From: Gyrodactylus bullatarudis
Taxonomy: Eukaryota > Platyhelminthes > Monogenea > Gyrodactylidea > Gyrodactylidae
Reading direction: 5' to 3'
Length of the DNA: 64,000 nt
Assembly (NCBI GenBank): GCA_012064415.1
Contig: SSNU01000094.1
Location: 236,935-300,934 of the forward strand
Shown piece after piece: positions 13,411-25,039 of this stretch; within the stretch, counting starts at the first letter, position 1; each line of letters begins with the position of its first letter. A program made the position numbers and the translations under genes. The notes below the pieces were generated by a model. The model worked only from the letters and a program-made list of their open reading frames with translations. It was not told where the DNA came from and made no database searches.

Positions 13411-14313
13411 ATGATCTCTTCTATGAATGAATTCATCGTCTACAAGAAATTGAATGAATCTCGTTTTAGTTCATCTTTCCTGGCCCATAACTCTAATTTC
13501 GAGTCGACTGTCGTTTTCAAAAAGTTGTCCTTTAATCGACAAAAGAAAAAGAAGAAGTATCTATCTCGCATCCTAGAAGAGTTGAGGATCTTCCGGCGTC
13601 TACCAGTCACTCAGTACATGGTTAGGAATGTTGAGATTATCTCTCAGTCCCAATTTAGTCTAATTTTAACTTTTGAATTTTGTAAATTTGGCAATTTAAT
13701 TAATTGGCTTCTGGACAAGTCAAAAATGAACACCTACGACCTGCTTGATTTAACAAGAAACATTCTGATGGCTATTAGTTATCTCCATGAGAATAACATT
13801 TTTCATGCTTTTCTCGATCCCATGACGATAGAATTTCGCAGTAGAAATCCAACATCTCTAGCCCTAGTTCATCCAGAATTAAGTAACAACTATTTTGAAT
13901 ATAAGGCCAGAAAAATGAATCCCCCCAACTACTGTTATAGCCCAGAGATGCTCAAATTGACAAACAAATCTCAGATTAAAAATAATCTCACACCAGCTAC
14001 CGACATGTGGAGTTTTGGAGGTATCTTGAGTTTAATTTTAGCCAATAAATCTCCACACGAATTCACAAAACTCGATGAGATCGAAGAGATTGTAGAAAAT
14101 TTTTATCACTCACCAAGAATTTCAAGTCTAATAAAAACCTGCTTTCATTGTGAACCATTCCAAAGGGTCAGTGTCTCGAGGCTATTAGAAGAGTTTTCCT
14201 ATCCTGATGACATCTTTATTTTGGAGTGCAATCTCAAGAAAAACATTATCAGAATAATCGAGAATAATTTAATTTCAGTATTTATGCGATATCGCCTATC
14301 GGATAGATTTTAA
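13411..14313 (+). CDS. Intronless protein kinase-like protein, probable pseudokinase
   Basis: 300 residues in one exon. The kinase fold is recognisable: a beta-3 lysine in VVFKK (K37/K38), a hydrophobic hinge near FEFCKFGNL, an alpha-E helix followed by NNIFHAFLDPMTIEF where HRDLKPENI is expected, a P+1/APE-like YSPEM, and the alpha-F DMWSFGG. The HRD triad reads H-A-F, the catalytic lysine position is Asp, and no DFG is visible (LVHPE sits there). Phosphotransfer is therefore unlikely. The fold suggests descent from a NEK- or CAMK-like serine/threonine kinase; I cannot place it further. The start is the ATG at 13411; a second ATG five codons in is possible. Lack of introns among intron-rich neighbours fits a retrocopy that has stayed open. 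Confidence 0.75.
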   Translation: MISSMNEFIVYKKLNESRFSSSFLAHNSNFESTVVFKKLSFNRQKKKKKYLSRILEELRIFRRLPVTQYMVRNVEIISQSQFSLILTFEFCKFGNLINWLLDKSKMNTYDLLDLTRNILMAISYLHENNIFHAFLDPMTIEFRSRNPTSLALVHPELSNNYFEYKARKMNPPNYCYSPEMLKLTNKSQIKNNLTPATDMWSFGGILSLILANKSPHEFTKLDEIEEIVENFYHSPRISSLIKTCFHCEPFQRVSVSRLLEEFSYPDDIFILECNLKKNIIRIIENNLISVFMRYRLSDRF

Positions 14314-15206
14314 ATTTTATTTGTATTTTGAAGACGCACATAAAAATACTTTATTTTTAAAAAAGCTACAAATTCTGAAAAAATATGCAAATCTTAGGAG
14401 GACCTCTAAAATCTTGCTAAGGTATCATATTTTAGAATGAAAAATACAAGTAGAAGCAATGCATCATGCACCGTTAAAACAAAAAATTGAATTAAATCTG
14501 GTTATATTCAGAAAAAGACCGAAAAAACGTAGCCAACAAGATGATGAAAATATTTTAAATTTAAACATATGTAGATGTCTGTACCACAGTGTGGTAACCA
14601 CACAACTTGTAGCCTTGCAGTATAATGAGCTTGCACTATGTAAAGCTAGTTGATATGAGAATTTTTTACGAGAATCAGAATTTTTCAATTATCACAAAGG
14701 GGAATGAGCCAAAATTTAAATTTTCTCTCAACCTCTAGGGTCAAATTCAAATTCTTTGTCTATCGATGATCCGAAAAATCCGAATCTAATAGCTTTAAAA
14801 CCTTTGAAATCTTGAGCTTCCAAGGTTGAAATTTGTAAAATGGCCTAATTTTGGCCAGATTCAATTTCCTTTTTAAAAAATTCTTTTTATCTCACGAAGG
14901 AAGGAATGTTTAGTGATAAACGGATCTTTTTGCTGACCTTAGTCTGATTAATCAAACCCGTAGAAGATAGGCGAATCTTTTCCTGACTTCCCCTTTCCAA
15001 GTAAAATGCAATGGAGTATTCAATTCAAAAAGAGTATTTATGTGACCTGGCGAAAGATTTAACGTTTATCACTATTGAAATTCGTTTTTTAATAAACTTT
15101 CTTATGACTTCACTGATGACTGAAAAATTCAAGTTGGAATCATTCTTCAATAAAATTAAAATTTAATTTGCAAAAAATTATTACTATTTGAAGACAAATC
15201 TCCAAC
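14314..15206. other. Spacer between convergent pseudokinase and GST genes
   Basis: No gene was found. A single end resembling the foldback family (GCTAGTTGATATGAGAATTT) begins near 14646. The open frames here are short, overlap in antisense and resemble nothing known. Confidence 0.4.
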
Positions 15207-15877
15207 TCAAATAAAATAAGCGTACTTGAATCGCTTCTCATGATACTCCCGAAGAAATTCATTGTTCTTTATGAAACAGTTTCTATATTTTTGAAGGGGT
15301 TCGTACTTCTTGATCTTCAAAATGTCCGGATCAAGCATGAATATTTTCTCTATTGCCACAACGGCGTAAAAATCCGCTAAATTCACTGAAGAATTACAAA
15401 TGTACACATTGTATTCCCTGAGTGAAAGTAATAGGGTCTACAGAAATTATACCAAAGCTGACTCACATTCAGGAAGGCATTCACAAATCCATTCTTGAAT
15501 TTCTTCTGGATGTCCTTGTAGTTGCGTTCATTTTGTTGGTTATGTAGCTTCAAGAGTTGATCATCCAGCTCTCTACACTGGCTTATTATCAATCTGCTTC
15601 GGTAATAGTTATCTGAATCAAAATCAAAAAGCTCAGCTTTGAAAGCCAAAAGACTTGCAATCGCTTCGGATTCAGTGAAAATCAAACTTGGCTGATCTTG
15701 TTTCTCCTTTTCCAATAACATTATTGGTAGCTTGTAATCTTTATACTTTTCCGGTATATTCTCAGGATCGACAAGTTCATTCTTAAAATCGTAACCGAGG
15801 AAGGCTAAGAGTTGGCGAAGAACTTCGCCTGACCCTGCATAGGGAAAGTATACGAGACGATAACGTATTCCCTCCAT
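15207..15877 (-). CDS. Glutathione S-transferase, divergent sigma-like class
   Basis: Expected role: conjugation or isomerisation with glutathione, as a cytosolic dimer. Exons: 15877-15467 and 15437-15207, giving 213 residues, normal for sigma GSTs. The N-terminus (YRLVYFPYAGSGEVLRQLLA) matches the family pattern YxLxYFxxRGxAExxR, with the tyrosine at about residue 10 as the likely catalytic one. The thioredoxin-fold cis-proline lies in KLPIML, and the glutathione gamma-glutamyl-binding serine in TESEAIASLLA. The C-terminal half keeps the N-capping motif SVNLADFYAV. The intron is only 29 nt; skipping it restores the helix before ICNSSVNLADF. The residues around the active site are unusual for the class, so substrate use may differ. 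Confidence 0.85.
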
Positions 15878-17486
15878 GATTCGATTACAATTTTTATAGA
15901 GTTTTGTTCAAAACAAGTTTTATTCTTCTCAAATAACGAGATAGAGAAAGAATGATGAAACGCATCAATGAAAAGAGTTTTTCTTCAACATTGCTGCAAC
16001 TGTAGAGCTATAAAAGTTTGTTAAATATACTGGTCTTAGAAAATTATGTCTGATGGAGGAATTGATTTCTCATTATTTTTTAAGGTTGTTGATAATTAAA
16101 AGTAATTTTTTATTAGTCAACCAATATGAGCAAACAATTCTCAACATTATAACAGATCAGCTTGGAATTCTTATATTTATCATGTAATATACTGAATTTA
16201 ATTATCAGTCATAAATCTTTAATAATTATTCGTTATCGACCAGAAACTACACCATTTAAGAATAGACTTTATTCAATATTTATCCAAAATGTAATGTAAT
16301 TGTTGTATTTTTGCGACCTATGGCCGGTAATTGGTTTTTGTAAATTTTCCAATCAATGATAATTTGAGAATGATCGACAATCTATTTTTTCATTGTCAAC
16401 TTACACAGTATAACAAAATCACAAAAAAAATTGGTAGCAGTTCGTTTCAGGTTCGGCGAAAAATTGGGCTTAGCACCCTTATTGCGCGTAACCAATCAGA
16501 TTCATTTGAGTTCTTAAAAAAGGGGGATCATGGTGTAAGGTCTATTCGAGCCTATTATTCAGTATAAAACTGCCTATATCCATACTTAGTCTATGGTTCG
16601 GTTAAGGTTCAGTCTATTCAATGGAGAGTATTCATGTGATAGGATTAAATCAAGATAAATATTGAGAACTGCCCCTTTTATCGAAAGAGAATCTGGGAAT
16701 CAATCAATATTGACTCATTAATGAGTGAAAAAGAAAATCATTCATAAAATGCCGTTCTCGTAGTTAATTATTTTGCCCAAACAATGATAAAATTTGTCAA
16801 TGTACTTTACAGTAAGGATATAATAAATAATTACGATTTAGGATTATGTATATTGAAAAGGCGCATCTCTTAACACTACAGCTAATCATACACTGTACAT
16901 CATAAAGTGTACACTGTACATCAAGATAGGTTGCTCAAAACAGACAATTTTAATAACTTGCATTTAGTATTCTTTATTTTCTTTCAATGATGAGAACAAA
17001 ATATATATATATATATTAAATGATAGTAATAATCAATAGCTTTTCTTTACACTTTGAGGAGCGGGAGCGAATTAGATCAAATATACATAACATTACAAAT
17101 GTATATAAATAATTTTTAATTATAATTAATTAAATGATACACATCCAATGGTAAATGAGACACTTGGAGGAAGATAAAAGGGATTATTCATTCGAGTTTG
17201 TATAAATGTATGTAAAATATATATTTTTATGAGTAGGAAGTATTTCTTTACATGAGTCAAAAACTCCTTTACACAACATTGAATTCATCTCTTGGGTGTA
17301 TAATCTGAAAAGTCATGTTATTTTTCGGACTTATTGCCTAAAGAAGAGTAGTAGGATATTCATACAAATGGACAACTTGAATCCGGGCTGAGACGCTTGG
17401 AAGAATTTCATAATTATTTCCACTATTCAATAGAAATGATGATAATAATACACAAATATATACAAATGATGATAATTTTACATTTT
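15878..17486. other. Spacer with possible 3' end of the SAP130-like gene
   Basis: No gene was found. TTTATT at about 16973-16978 reads AATAAA on the minus strand and could end the SAP130-like transcript. At 16886-16925 the words ACACTGTACATCA are repeated with small variations. An (AT)n run is at 17001-17015. The left part would hold the GST promoter. Confidence 0.4.
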
Positions 17487-20400
17487 TTATACATTGACGA
17501 TCGATTCATCAGATTGATTAGCTTCGTCAGAATCAGTGACAGGTTCAATATTATTCAAAGAGGATCTCTGATGATGATGGTGGTGGCGGTTTCGATTGGC
17601 ATGGGATAAAAGTAGGGAAAGATCATCGAATATTTGTAGGGCTGGATAACGATGATTATCCATGAGACCATTGGTCATGTCGATAAGACCGGACATACGA
17701 TCCCAGAGTATCTTTTGACGTTGCTGCAGACCCTTAATTAAATCAAGAGTCTTGTCCAATTTCAGGATGAGATCATTATTCTTATTCAATTCTGATTTCT
17801 TTCCATTAAGTGCCCGAGGTCGTTTAGGATTTATTGCCAAGTAAAGATCGTCAGCACCTTCAATGTTGTTTTCGCAAGAAACATTCTCAAGGGGTGAGGA
17901 GGGGATTTTCGAATCTACTTTTGTTTTTTCATTGATACTGTTTTCTTGATTATTATTAAGTATTGAAACTTTGGTTGAATTGTTGTTATTTTCAAAGGAT
18001 AACTTTTTATTAGTTATGTAATTACAAATCATTGATTCAATGTTATGTAAACTAGTGCAAGCATGGAATTCCGAATTCTTCTATAAAATAGTAAAACACC
18101 GTTAGTTTTATACTTTTCTTAATATGTAACTATCAAAATCTCAATAACAGAATTATCGGGAATTTATTTTAGGATGATAAAATTAACTTACAAGAAATTC
18201 GAGATTGTTTGTTGACTGTAAAAGACGCCAACCTGTTACATCCAAAGTGCTTGTAGTAGCGATAGGATATTTGACAAATTGTGTCTTGGACTGTTTAATT
18301 CGAAGATCAAGAAGAGTGTTCCATAATAAAAAAAGTTCTCGCTTGAAATAGGTTTGACTGTCAGGATCTGAATTCGAATTGCTGCCTCTTTTGTTGTTAC
18401 CCAGTGAGGAAAATGCTCGTTTACGAGTAGAAGCGTGATAATTAGAATCTTTATCCAACAAATTGGGGTATAATAAACTTAGGTAACTATTAGCAAATGA
18501 AGCTTCGATACTTTTCATTTTAAAGTCAGTCTTTGACTGAAAGTGATGAGCTTTCGCAGATACATTACTTTCACTTTGGGAAATCTGAGGAGGTTTTATC
18601 TTCTTTAATTCAGGATTAACAAACAGATCATCATGGTCTTCATCCTCATCATTGCTCTCGTCATCATTCTCAATAATCTGGTCTTCCTCTTCAATTTGAT
18701 CCATGTTCAAATTATGATTAGTCTTTTTCAATTCATGACATGTGCTCACGAGAGATTTGGCTATCTCGTGCTCATGTTCTGAGTATGGGCTCCCACTATT
18801 TTTTTTCAAGGTCTCAAGATTTTGTTTTATATTCGAGGGAGTATTTGAATCAAGAGACGTTTTCATAACATTACTCTTGGGCGATGTTGAAATATCAAGG
18901 GATGAAGAAGAGACAATAGGAGGGACTTGATCACTTGCATTTTCACAGGAATTCGATTGGTTCAGACATGAAACTGATGGTGAAGCAGATGAAGAAGGGA
19001 TTAAGATATGATTCGATAAAGAATTGTTATTCGTGGCTAATCTAATTGTTCCTATTGTTGTTGAAGGATTTGTGCCGGATTGCGAGTTATTTGTGGAAAT
19101 ATTCTGTTGTGGTTTTACAGGTACAAGTCGAAGACCAAAAATACTATTATTTCCATTGCCAACTGTGGAAGTTATTGTAGATGAGTTTAAATTTATAGAG
19201 GAGCAAGTAGTGGAAGAATTGGATCCTAAATTGCTTGAAGTTAAACTGCCACCAGATGAAGCTGAAGACGTAGTAATCAAAAGCGCTGTTGTTGGCCCAG
19301 GAGGATTATTCGAGTCAACATTGCCTAAAACTTGAGCATGATGTAATTGGCCAGAATGGTTGCTAGCTTTAGCTTGGTTTGCTCCGGTTTGCAAAATTTG
19401 TTTTCGAGAGCGTCTTTTGTTATTATAACTGTTAGCTGCCCCAGAATTCGAGGAGAATTGGGCTTGAGGATTATTCTGGGGAATTATGTTTACATGAGGG
19501 GATGGAGTTGAGATGGTCTGGTGTAATTGATTAGTTGTTGCAATAAAAGTACCTCCAAGAGGATGATTGACAGGTACACTACGAATAGCCCCAGTTGATA
19601 CTGAAGAGGGTTCAATCGTCTGAGGTCTGTTTGCAGTTGAAGCAACCATCATAGGCAGAGATATAGGTCGAGTATTTTCAACAGCTGAAATATCCAAATT
19701 TTGCTGTTGATTAATGGTGGAGGATACGGTGGCAGGAGTTGAAATTGGCGTTACCGCAGGTTGGTAGCCTGTTTGCTGCTGTTTAATTAGAATTCTACAA
19801 AGAAAATTATTTTAATTCTATGTATATATATTCATAAAATTAAAGAAATTTACCCAGAATTATTGTTTGTTTGATTGGGAGCAACGAAAACATTATTAAT
19901 GGTAATTCCTTGATGAAAATTGGATCCAGTAGTCACATTTTTATTGTTATTTACCAATAAGGGATTCTTTTGATTTATTTGAACGACATTTGCAGTAGAA
20001 GAGGCGCTAGTAATTGAACTAGACGATTGGACAGTACTCCCAATTACTAGGGTATTTGAAATAGGACTGTTGGATATGGTTTGACCAGACCCTGTGTTAC
20101 TTAACATCATTAAGTTGACCTGTCTCGTGTTAGAATTAATAATGGGAATAGAAGATGTACTTGAAGAAACACAGGGTAATATTTGACCAGATTTTCCTTC
20201 AGATTCTAAAATTTATCAACATTAATTAAACATTTTGACTTGTAAATCTTTACATTTTAGCTAAACTATATAAATATATTCATGCACACACAGACAAGCT
20301 CAAAATTAATTATTACTAGTATATATTTTAAAGATATTCAAGATTTATTGATTCAAAATAAAGCCTAAGGAATATTGTGCTTTTTATCATAAAATAAAAA

Positions 20401-21134
20401 TTTCTACTTTAGTATGACCAAATTGATTGATCAAATAAAATAAATCTCACCATAATTTTGTTCCAAGACTTGTGGGCCTACGGTAGACGTGGAAGATGGT
20501 GTGTTAGCAATTTTTTGATGAACAATAAGCCTTGAAGGAACATTAGTCTGGTTAATAACAGGAGGAAATATTGAAACCGGATTGTTACCAGTAGACATAT
20601 TGGGATGAGTGTTGGTTTTGACCTTGCTGACTGTATTACGAATCTTGGGCAAAATTTGTGGCGCTTGTAACTGGCTGTTAATGCTTGAAACTGATGTTTT
20701 CATTGCAATAGGATGAGGTTGTTGAATGCTATTAGTTGTACCATTTACAATGTGGTTAGCAGTACCGACTATGTTCTTTGTTAACTTATTAGCACTATTT
20801 AGAGTAGTATTCGACACAACTCTATTAAAGTAATAATTTAATGTAAGGAATTTTTAATATTAAAAAAATTAACTAACCTGACTGCCAACTGAGGGGGTTT
20901 CACATGACTAGGATCAGTAGAATTTTGATTTGTTATGCTCACAGCATCAGACAGAAGAAAAGTTTGAGATGGACATTGGACAATAGAGGCAGAGTTACCA
21001 GCAACGTTTCTTGAGGGCAAAAGTACAGGAATTATTGAGTGTCCTCCGGTGGAAGATCCAAATGAAGAACTGATGGTATTCCCAGAGCTCTCACGAGCTA
21101 CTTGATTCGAGGATTTGTTCAGAGTTTGTGACAT
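17487..21134 (-). CDS. SAP130: SAP130-like subunit of the Sin3 histone deacetylase complex
   Basis: Exons (minus order): 21134-20878, 20821-20451, 20205-19854, 19794-18192, 18080-17487. All phases agree; 1058 residues, close to the vertebrate SAP130 length of about 1050. Residues 1 to about 700 are Ser/Thr/Asn/Gln-rich low complexity, as in SAP130. The C-terminal part holds a charged block, then a helical region (ELFLLWNTLLDLRIKQ, GWRLLQSTNNLEFL) and a last coiled-coil-like segment (NDLILKLDKTLDLIKGLQQR). Spacing and pattern resemble the SAP130 C-terminal domain with its WKVHLCAAQLLQL and LIQGNMQRCKLVMDQI segments. In that family this domain binds SIN3A and acts in transcriptional repression. 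The assignment rests on pattern and length from memory; another disordered chromatin factor is possible. The start is head to head with importin alpha. Confidence 0.6.
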
Positions 21135-21617
21135 TGATATGATGATAATAGGAATTCAAAAGGCTCTATAATTAATAAATTATTATTATCCGATAAATTT
21201 TCAAGAGTGACGAATGCGGAAAATATGATTATTAAGAAGAACTTACAATTCTCGGGGTGGATCTCAATTAATGTGAGACTTAGAGAATTAATGTAAAAGT
21301 CTTTCGATAGATGAAAGTATCAGAGTTCGTCAGAGTTAGATTGTCAGATTATGTAGTATCCTATTCTATATCGCATCTTCAAGTCGAGCGCGAAATATTT
21401 TGTATGGTTTAAAAGAGTAAAGATAAAACTGAATTGAAAAAAGTTAACATCAGATTGGGGAGAAAAAATCGCTAATTAAAATAGATTCTATTTTGTTTAG
21501 TAAATATTTGTCGGTTTCTCAAATTTTACATTTTATATTCCTTATGGGCAAGTGTTTTTGTTGTTTTTACTAATCAAAAAACGCTAACTATTTAAATTAC
21601 CTCAAATCGTTTCCAAG
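21135..21617. promoter_or_regulatory. Bidirectional promoter region, SAP130-like / importin alpha
   Basis: Only 483 bases separate two divergent start codons, so both promoters and 5' UTRs must fit here, unless 5' UTR introns lie beyond. No TATA box is clear. GC content rises slightly around 21340-21390. This is inferred from gene layout only. Confidence 0.45.
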
Positions 21618-23423
21618 ATGAATGATTCTGACGCTAATCATCACAAGTTAAATTACAAAAATGCTGGTAAAAACCCTGAGGTAATTAGTTCATATTATAT
21701 TCTTTATAGGAAATGCGAAGAAGACGCATTGAAGGACAAGCACAGCTGAGGAAAAATAAGCGTGATGAAACTCTACTTAAAAAACGCAGTATTAATGTTG
21801 AAACAACAGACCCTGAACCACTTGCTAGTCCCGAATCCAAGGGAAAACCTAAAACTGAGCATCCTTCAATAGATTCTATTTTCATGAATATTAATAATCC
21901 AGATCCAGCTATTCGTCTCAAGATGGTCCAATCAGCTAGAAAGCTTTTATCTGGGAGTAGAAATCCTCCTATAGATGACTTAATTAATGGTGGAATTATC
22001 CCTTCTTTGGTTAAATGCTTGGAAGATGAGTCGCCAGAGTTGCAGTTTGAAGCCTCATGGGCTCTCACAAATATTGCTAGTGGAAACTCCAACCAGACTG
22101 CAATCGTTGCAAATTCAGGTGCTATTCCACATTTTCTTAGACTTTTAAGTTCACCTCATCAAAACGTATGCGAGCAGAGTGTATGGGCACTGGGTAACAT
22201 AGTTGGAGATGGCCCTCACTTCCGTGATGAATTAATTAGACTCGGAATAATAAAACCTTTGCTTCAATTAATCAATGTTAAAATTCCAATCACATTCTTG
22301 CGTAATCTTACATGGGTTATTGTTAATCTTTGTCGTCATAAAGACCCGCCCACTCCAATTGAAGCTGTTAAAGAACTATTACCGGCTTTATTGTATCTTT
22401 TGACGAATAAAGATATCAATGTAAGTTCATTGATTTTGAGTAATTTTTGAGGAATAAAAATTATTATGAAATTCTTGTTTTTAGGTTATCGTGGATACCA
22501 TTTGGGCTATTTCTTATATCACTGATTCTGGATCGGATCAAATTGACCTAGTTATTAATGCAAATGTTGTTCCATACTTGGTGCCATTTTTAAATCATGA
22601 ATGTTTCAAGGCCCAAACTGCAGCTCTTAGAGCTCTTGGTAATATCATTACCGGATCAGATAACCAGACTCAAGTTGTACTGGATGCTGCAGCTCTTAGC
22701 TATTTTCCTATGCTTCTGAACGCAGGCAAGGATAAAATTCACAAAGAAGCTGTCTGGTTTATTTCCAACATCACAGCTGGCAATACTAATCAAATTCAAC
22801 TGGTCATTAACTGTAATCTTATGCCAAGCATTGTTCATCATCTTAAAACAAGCGATTTTAACATCCAAAAAGAGGCCAGCTGGGCAATTTGCAATCTAAT
22901 CATTAATGGCACACATGAACAGATATGCTATTTGATGTCCACCAACTTCATTGAACCTCTTTGTGCTATGCTCAATAGTCAAGACACTCATGTGAGTTTG
23001 GCATCCCAATATTTTTTGATTATCCTCAGTTTACATTGCATACTTTAATTAAAATTTTTATTTTAGATTATACAAGTTGTATTAGATGGTATTAATAATC
23101 TACTCAAAAAGGCGAACGGATTGCTTCCTCAGATCACTAGTGCACTTGAGGAATGTGGAGCTTTCAATTCGATCGAAAATCTTCAAACTCATCAAAATAA
23201 TGAAATTTACAAGTTGTCTTATGAAATTATTGAAACATTCTTCAATGATGGATCAAATGATGCTGAAAACTTTTTATTTGAAGGCAATGGAAATATGCAG
23301 AGTGATGGCCTCCAACAGCCCAATGGAATGTTGGATCAAAATTCTGCTGGACAAAATAATGGCGCTAATGAAGCTATTCAGTTTATTTCTCCTAGTAGCG
23401 TAATTCAAAATTTTGAATTCTGA
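21618..23423 (+). CDS. KPNA3: Importin alpha, KPNA3/KPNA4 type
   Basis: It is the adaptor that binds classical nuclear localisation signals and importin beta for nuclear import. Exons: 21618-21680, 21710-22420, 22485-22991, 23067-23423; 545 residues. The N-terminal importin-beta-binding segment is basic ([24 protein letters not shown]). It is followed by about ten ARM repeats whose NLS-groove Trp/Asn pairs are visible: [63 protein letters not shown] and [16 protein letters not shown] match the alpha-3/4 subclass best. The tail ends in NFEF, like GFQF in KPNA3/4. Intron 1 is 29 nt and joins KNAGKNPE to EMRRRR. AATAAA at 24082-24087 is a candidate polyadenylation signal. Confidence 0.95.
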
Positions 23424-25039
23424 AATCAAAATACTGTTTATCATATATTGTGCGCGCTCGTATATATGTTGTAATGTCTGAAATTATGTTATGAAAATTA
23501 ATCAACTGCTTTAAACTAATAATCATCATCACTATTAATATGACCATGAAATTAAGATGGAACAACATCAAAGTTTACTTCGTAATTTAGACAAGAAAGT
23601 CTCTCATTCTATATACTATTCTATATATTATTATTCAGCTCTCTTTAACCCGTTTTTACTACTCATATTTACGCCAGTTATATATATAATCTCAACATTC
23701 ACATGAACTATTACAAAATTTCCTACTATTATTCCCCAAATCGAACTCATATCCGTGTACCCTCACCCCTAAAGCCCTGATTTTTACTCACCAGTTTACC
23801 TCTCAGTCCCATCCTAATGAACAGATGACTCTCTCTCTTATTAATCATTCCCGATTTTATAAAAGAAATTGTTATTATTATTCAACAGTTACCACCCCTG
23901 CTGCTTATGAATCTTGCTTTGTTTACCCGATGATGAGATTTTTTGAAGCCTCAAAGTATCTCTTTTCTTCAAGGAATAAGACGAACACCACTAAATGCCT
24001 CTATACAGGAAAGAACACTCCCTAATGTTACTATTAATTTTGCATTTTGATTTAGCTGTACTCTTGACTTGAGACAGCTCAAATAAAACTTTAATCCATC
24101 CTCCTACATTATTACTTTTATTATCAATATTCCGATCCTCATTTTTCTATCGAAATAGAAGAATACTTACTATTTTTTCATCCCATACGAATTATTTTTT
24201 TTAAGAAACAACAGCCAGGAACTCCCCCCCCCCTATCCCCAATTAGCATAGCATTATTGTTTCCATCTCTAGTAAATGCATCAAATTTTGCTTCAGTGGA
24301 TATGTGAATATTTTTTTCATATTTTTTCTCTATTATACAAATTAAAGTTATCGCCCAAATCAAACAAGATTTGACTTCCCTAGAGTTATTAGAGTGAATT
24401 CTCTCACCCTCACCCTGACCACACCTGACTCGTTTTTGAGCTGGTGTTATTTTTTTCAGATACTCACATTCGTGAGATGTTTAATATTTTTTTAATCTTC
24501 CCTGGAACCCTCGAAATGAGCTGAATTTTGAAATCTGAACCCCTCGAATTCCTAGTTATTTTTACTCGCTCAATTTTCATCCCCACCACTACCACCAATC
24601 TCACAAGAGTTTTATTATCCTTCTATGCTCTTCCTCATACTGTTATATACGCCTATATCTTCATTTTTCCTAATCTCCTCATCTTATCAAGTCCTTGTAT
24701 AAAAAATCTACATATTCCACCCAAAAAATCTACTATTAAACTTTCCATCTTTTATCAGTAATCTAACTTGATTAATTGCGAAAATTAGAAAAAAAACAAT
24801 TTGATTCTAAACCGAATGATGCTAATCATAACTACCTAAATTTGTTATTATTGAAAAAATAATAAAACACATTTATCAGCCAATAGAAAGATCTTTTCAT
24901 TATAATCCATCAAGGTGAATTTTAAAAACATCCAATAGAATTTAAGAGGAATAACCAATGGGAGACTTGGTTGATAAACATGGTACAACCCTTTATACAA
25001 ATCCTAAAGTATTTTATAAGAAAAGGTTTTCTCTGGGAA
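23424..25039. other. Importin alpha 3' UTR and spacer
   Basis: It holds a likely long 3' UTR ending near AATAAA at 24082-24087, a poly-C run (eight or more C) near 24224-24235, and AT-rich sequence. Two open frames of 66-77 codons look like chance frames. No other gene was found. Confidence 0.45.

Noticed and set aside
14459..14688. Open frames on both strands after the pseudokinase
   Set aside because: They overlap in antisense, lack similarity and have no splice context; chance frames.
19024..19335. Plus-strand frame of 103 codons
   Set aside because: It is the antisense shadow of the Ser/Thr-rich SAP130-like exon.
24224..24235. Poly-C run as a possible assembly or regulatory feature
   Set aside because: A short homopolymer with no associated structure.
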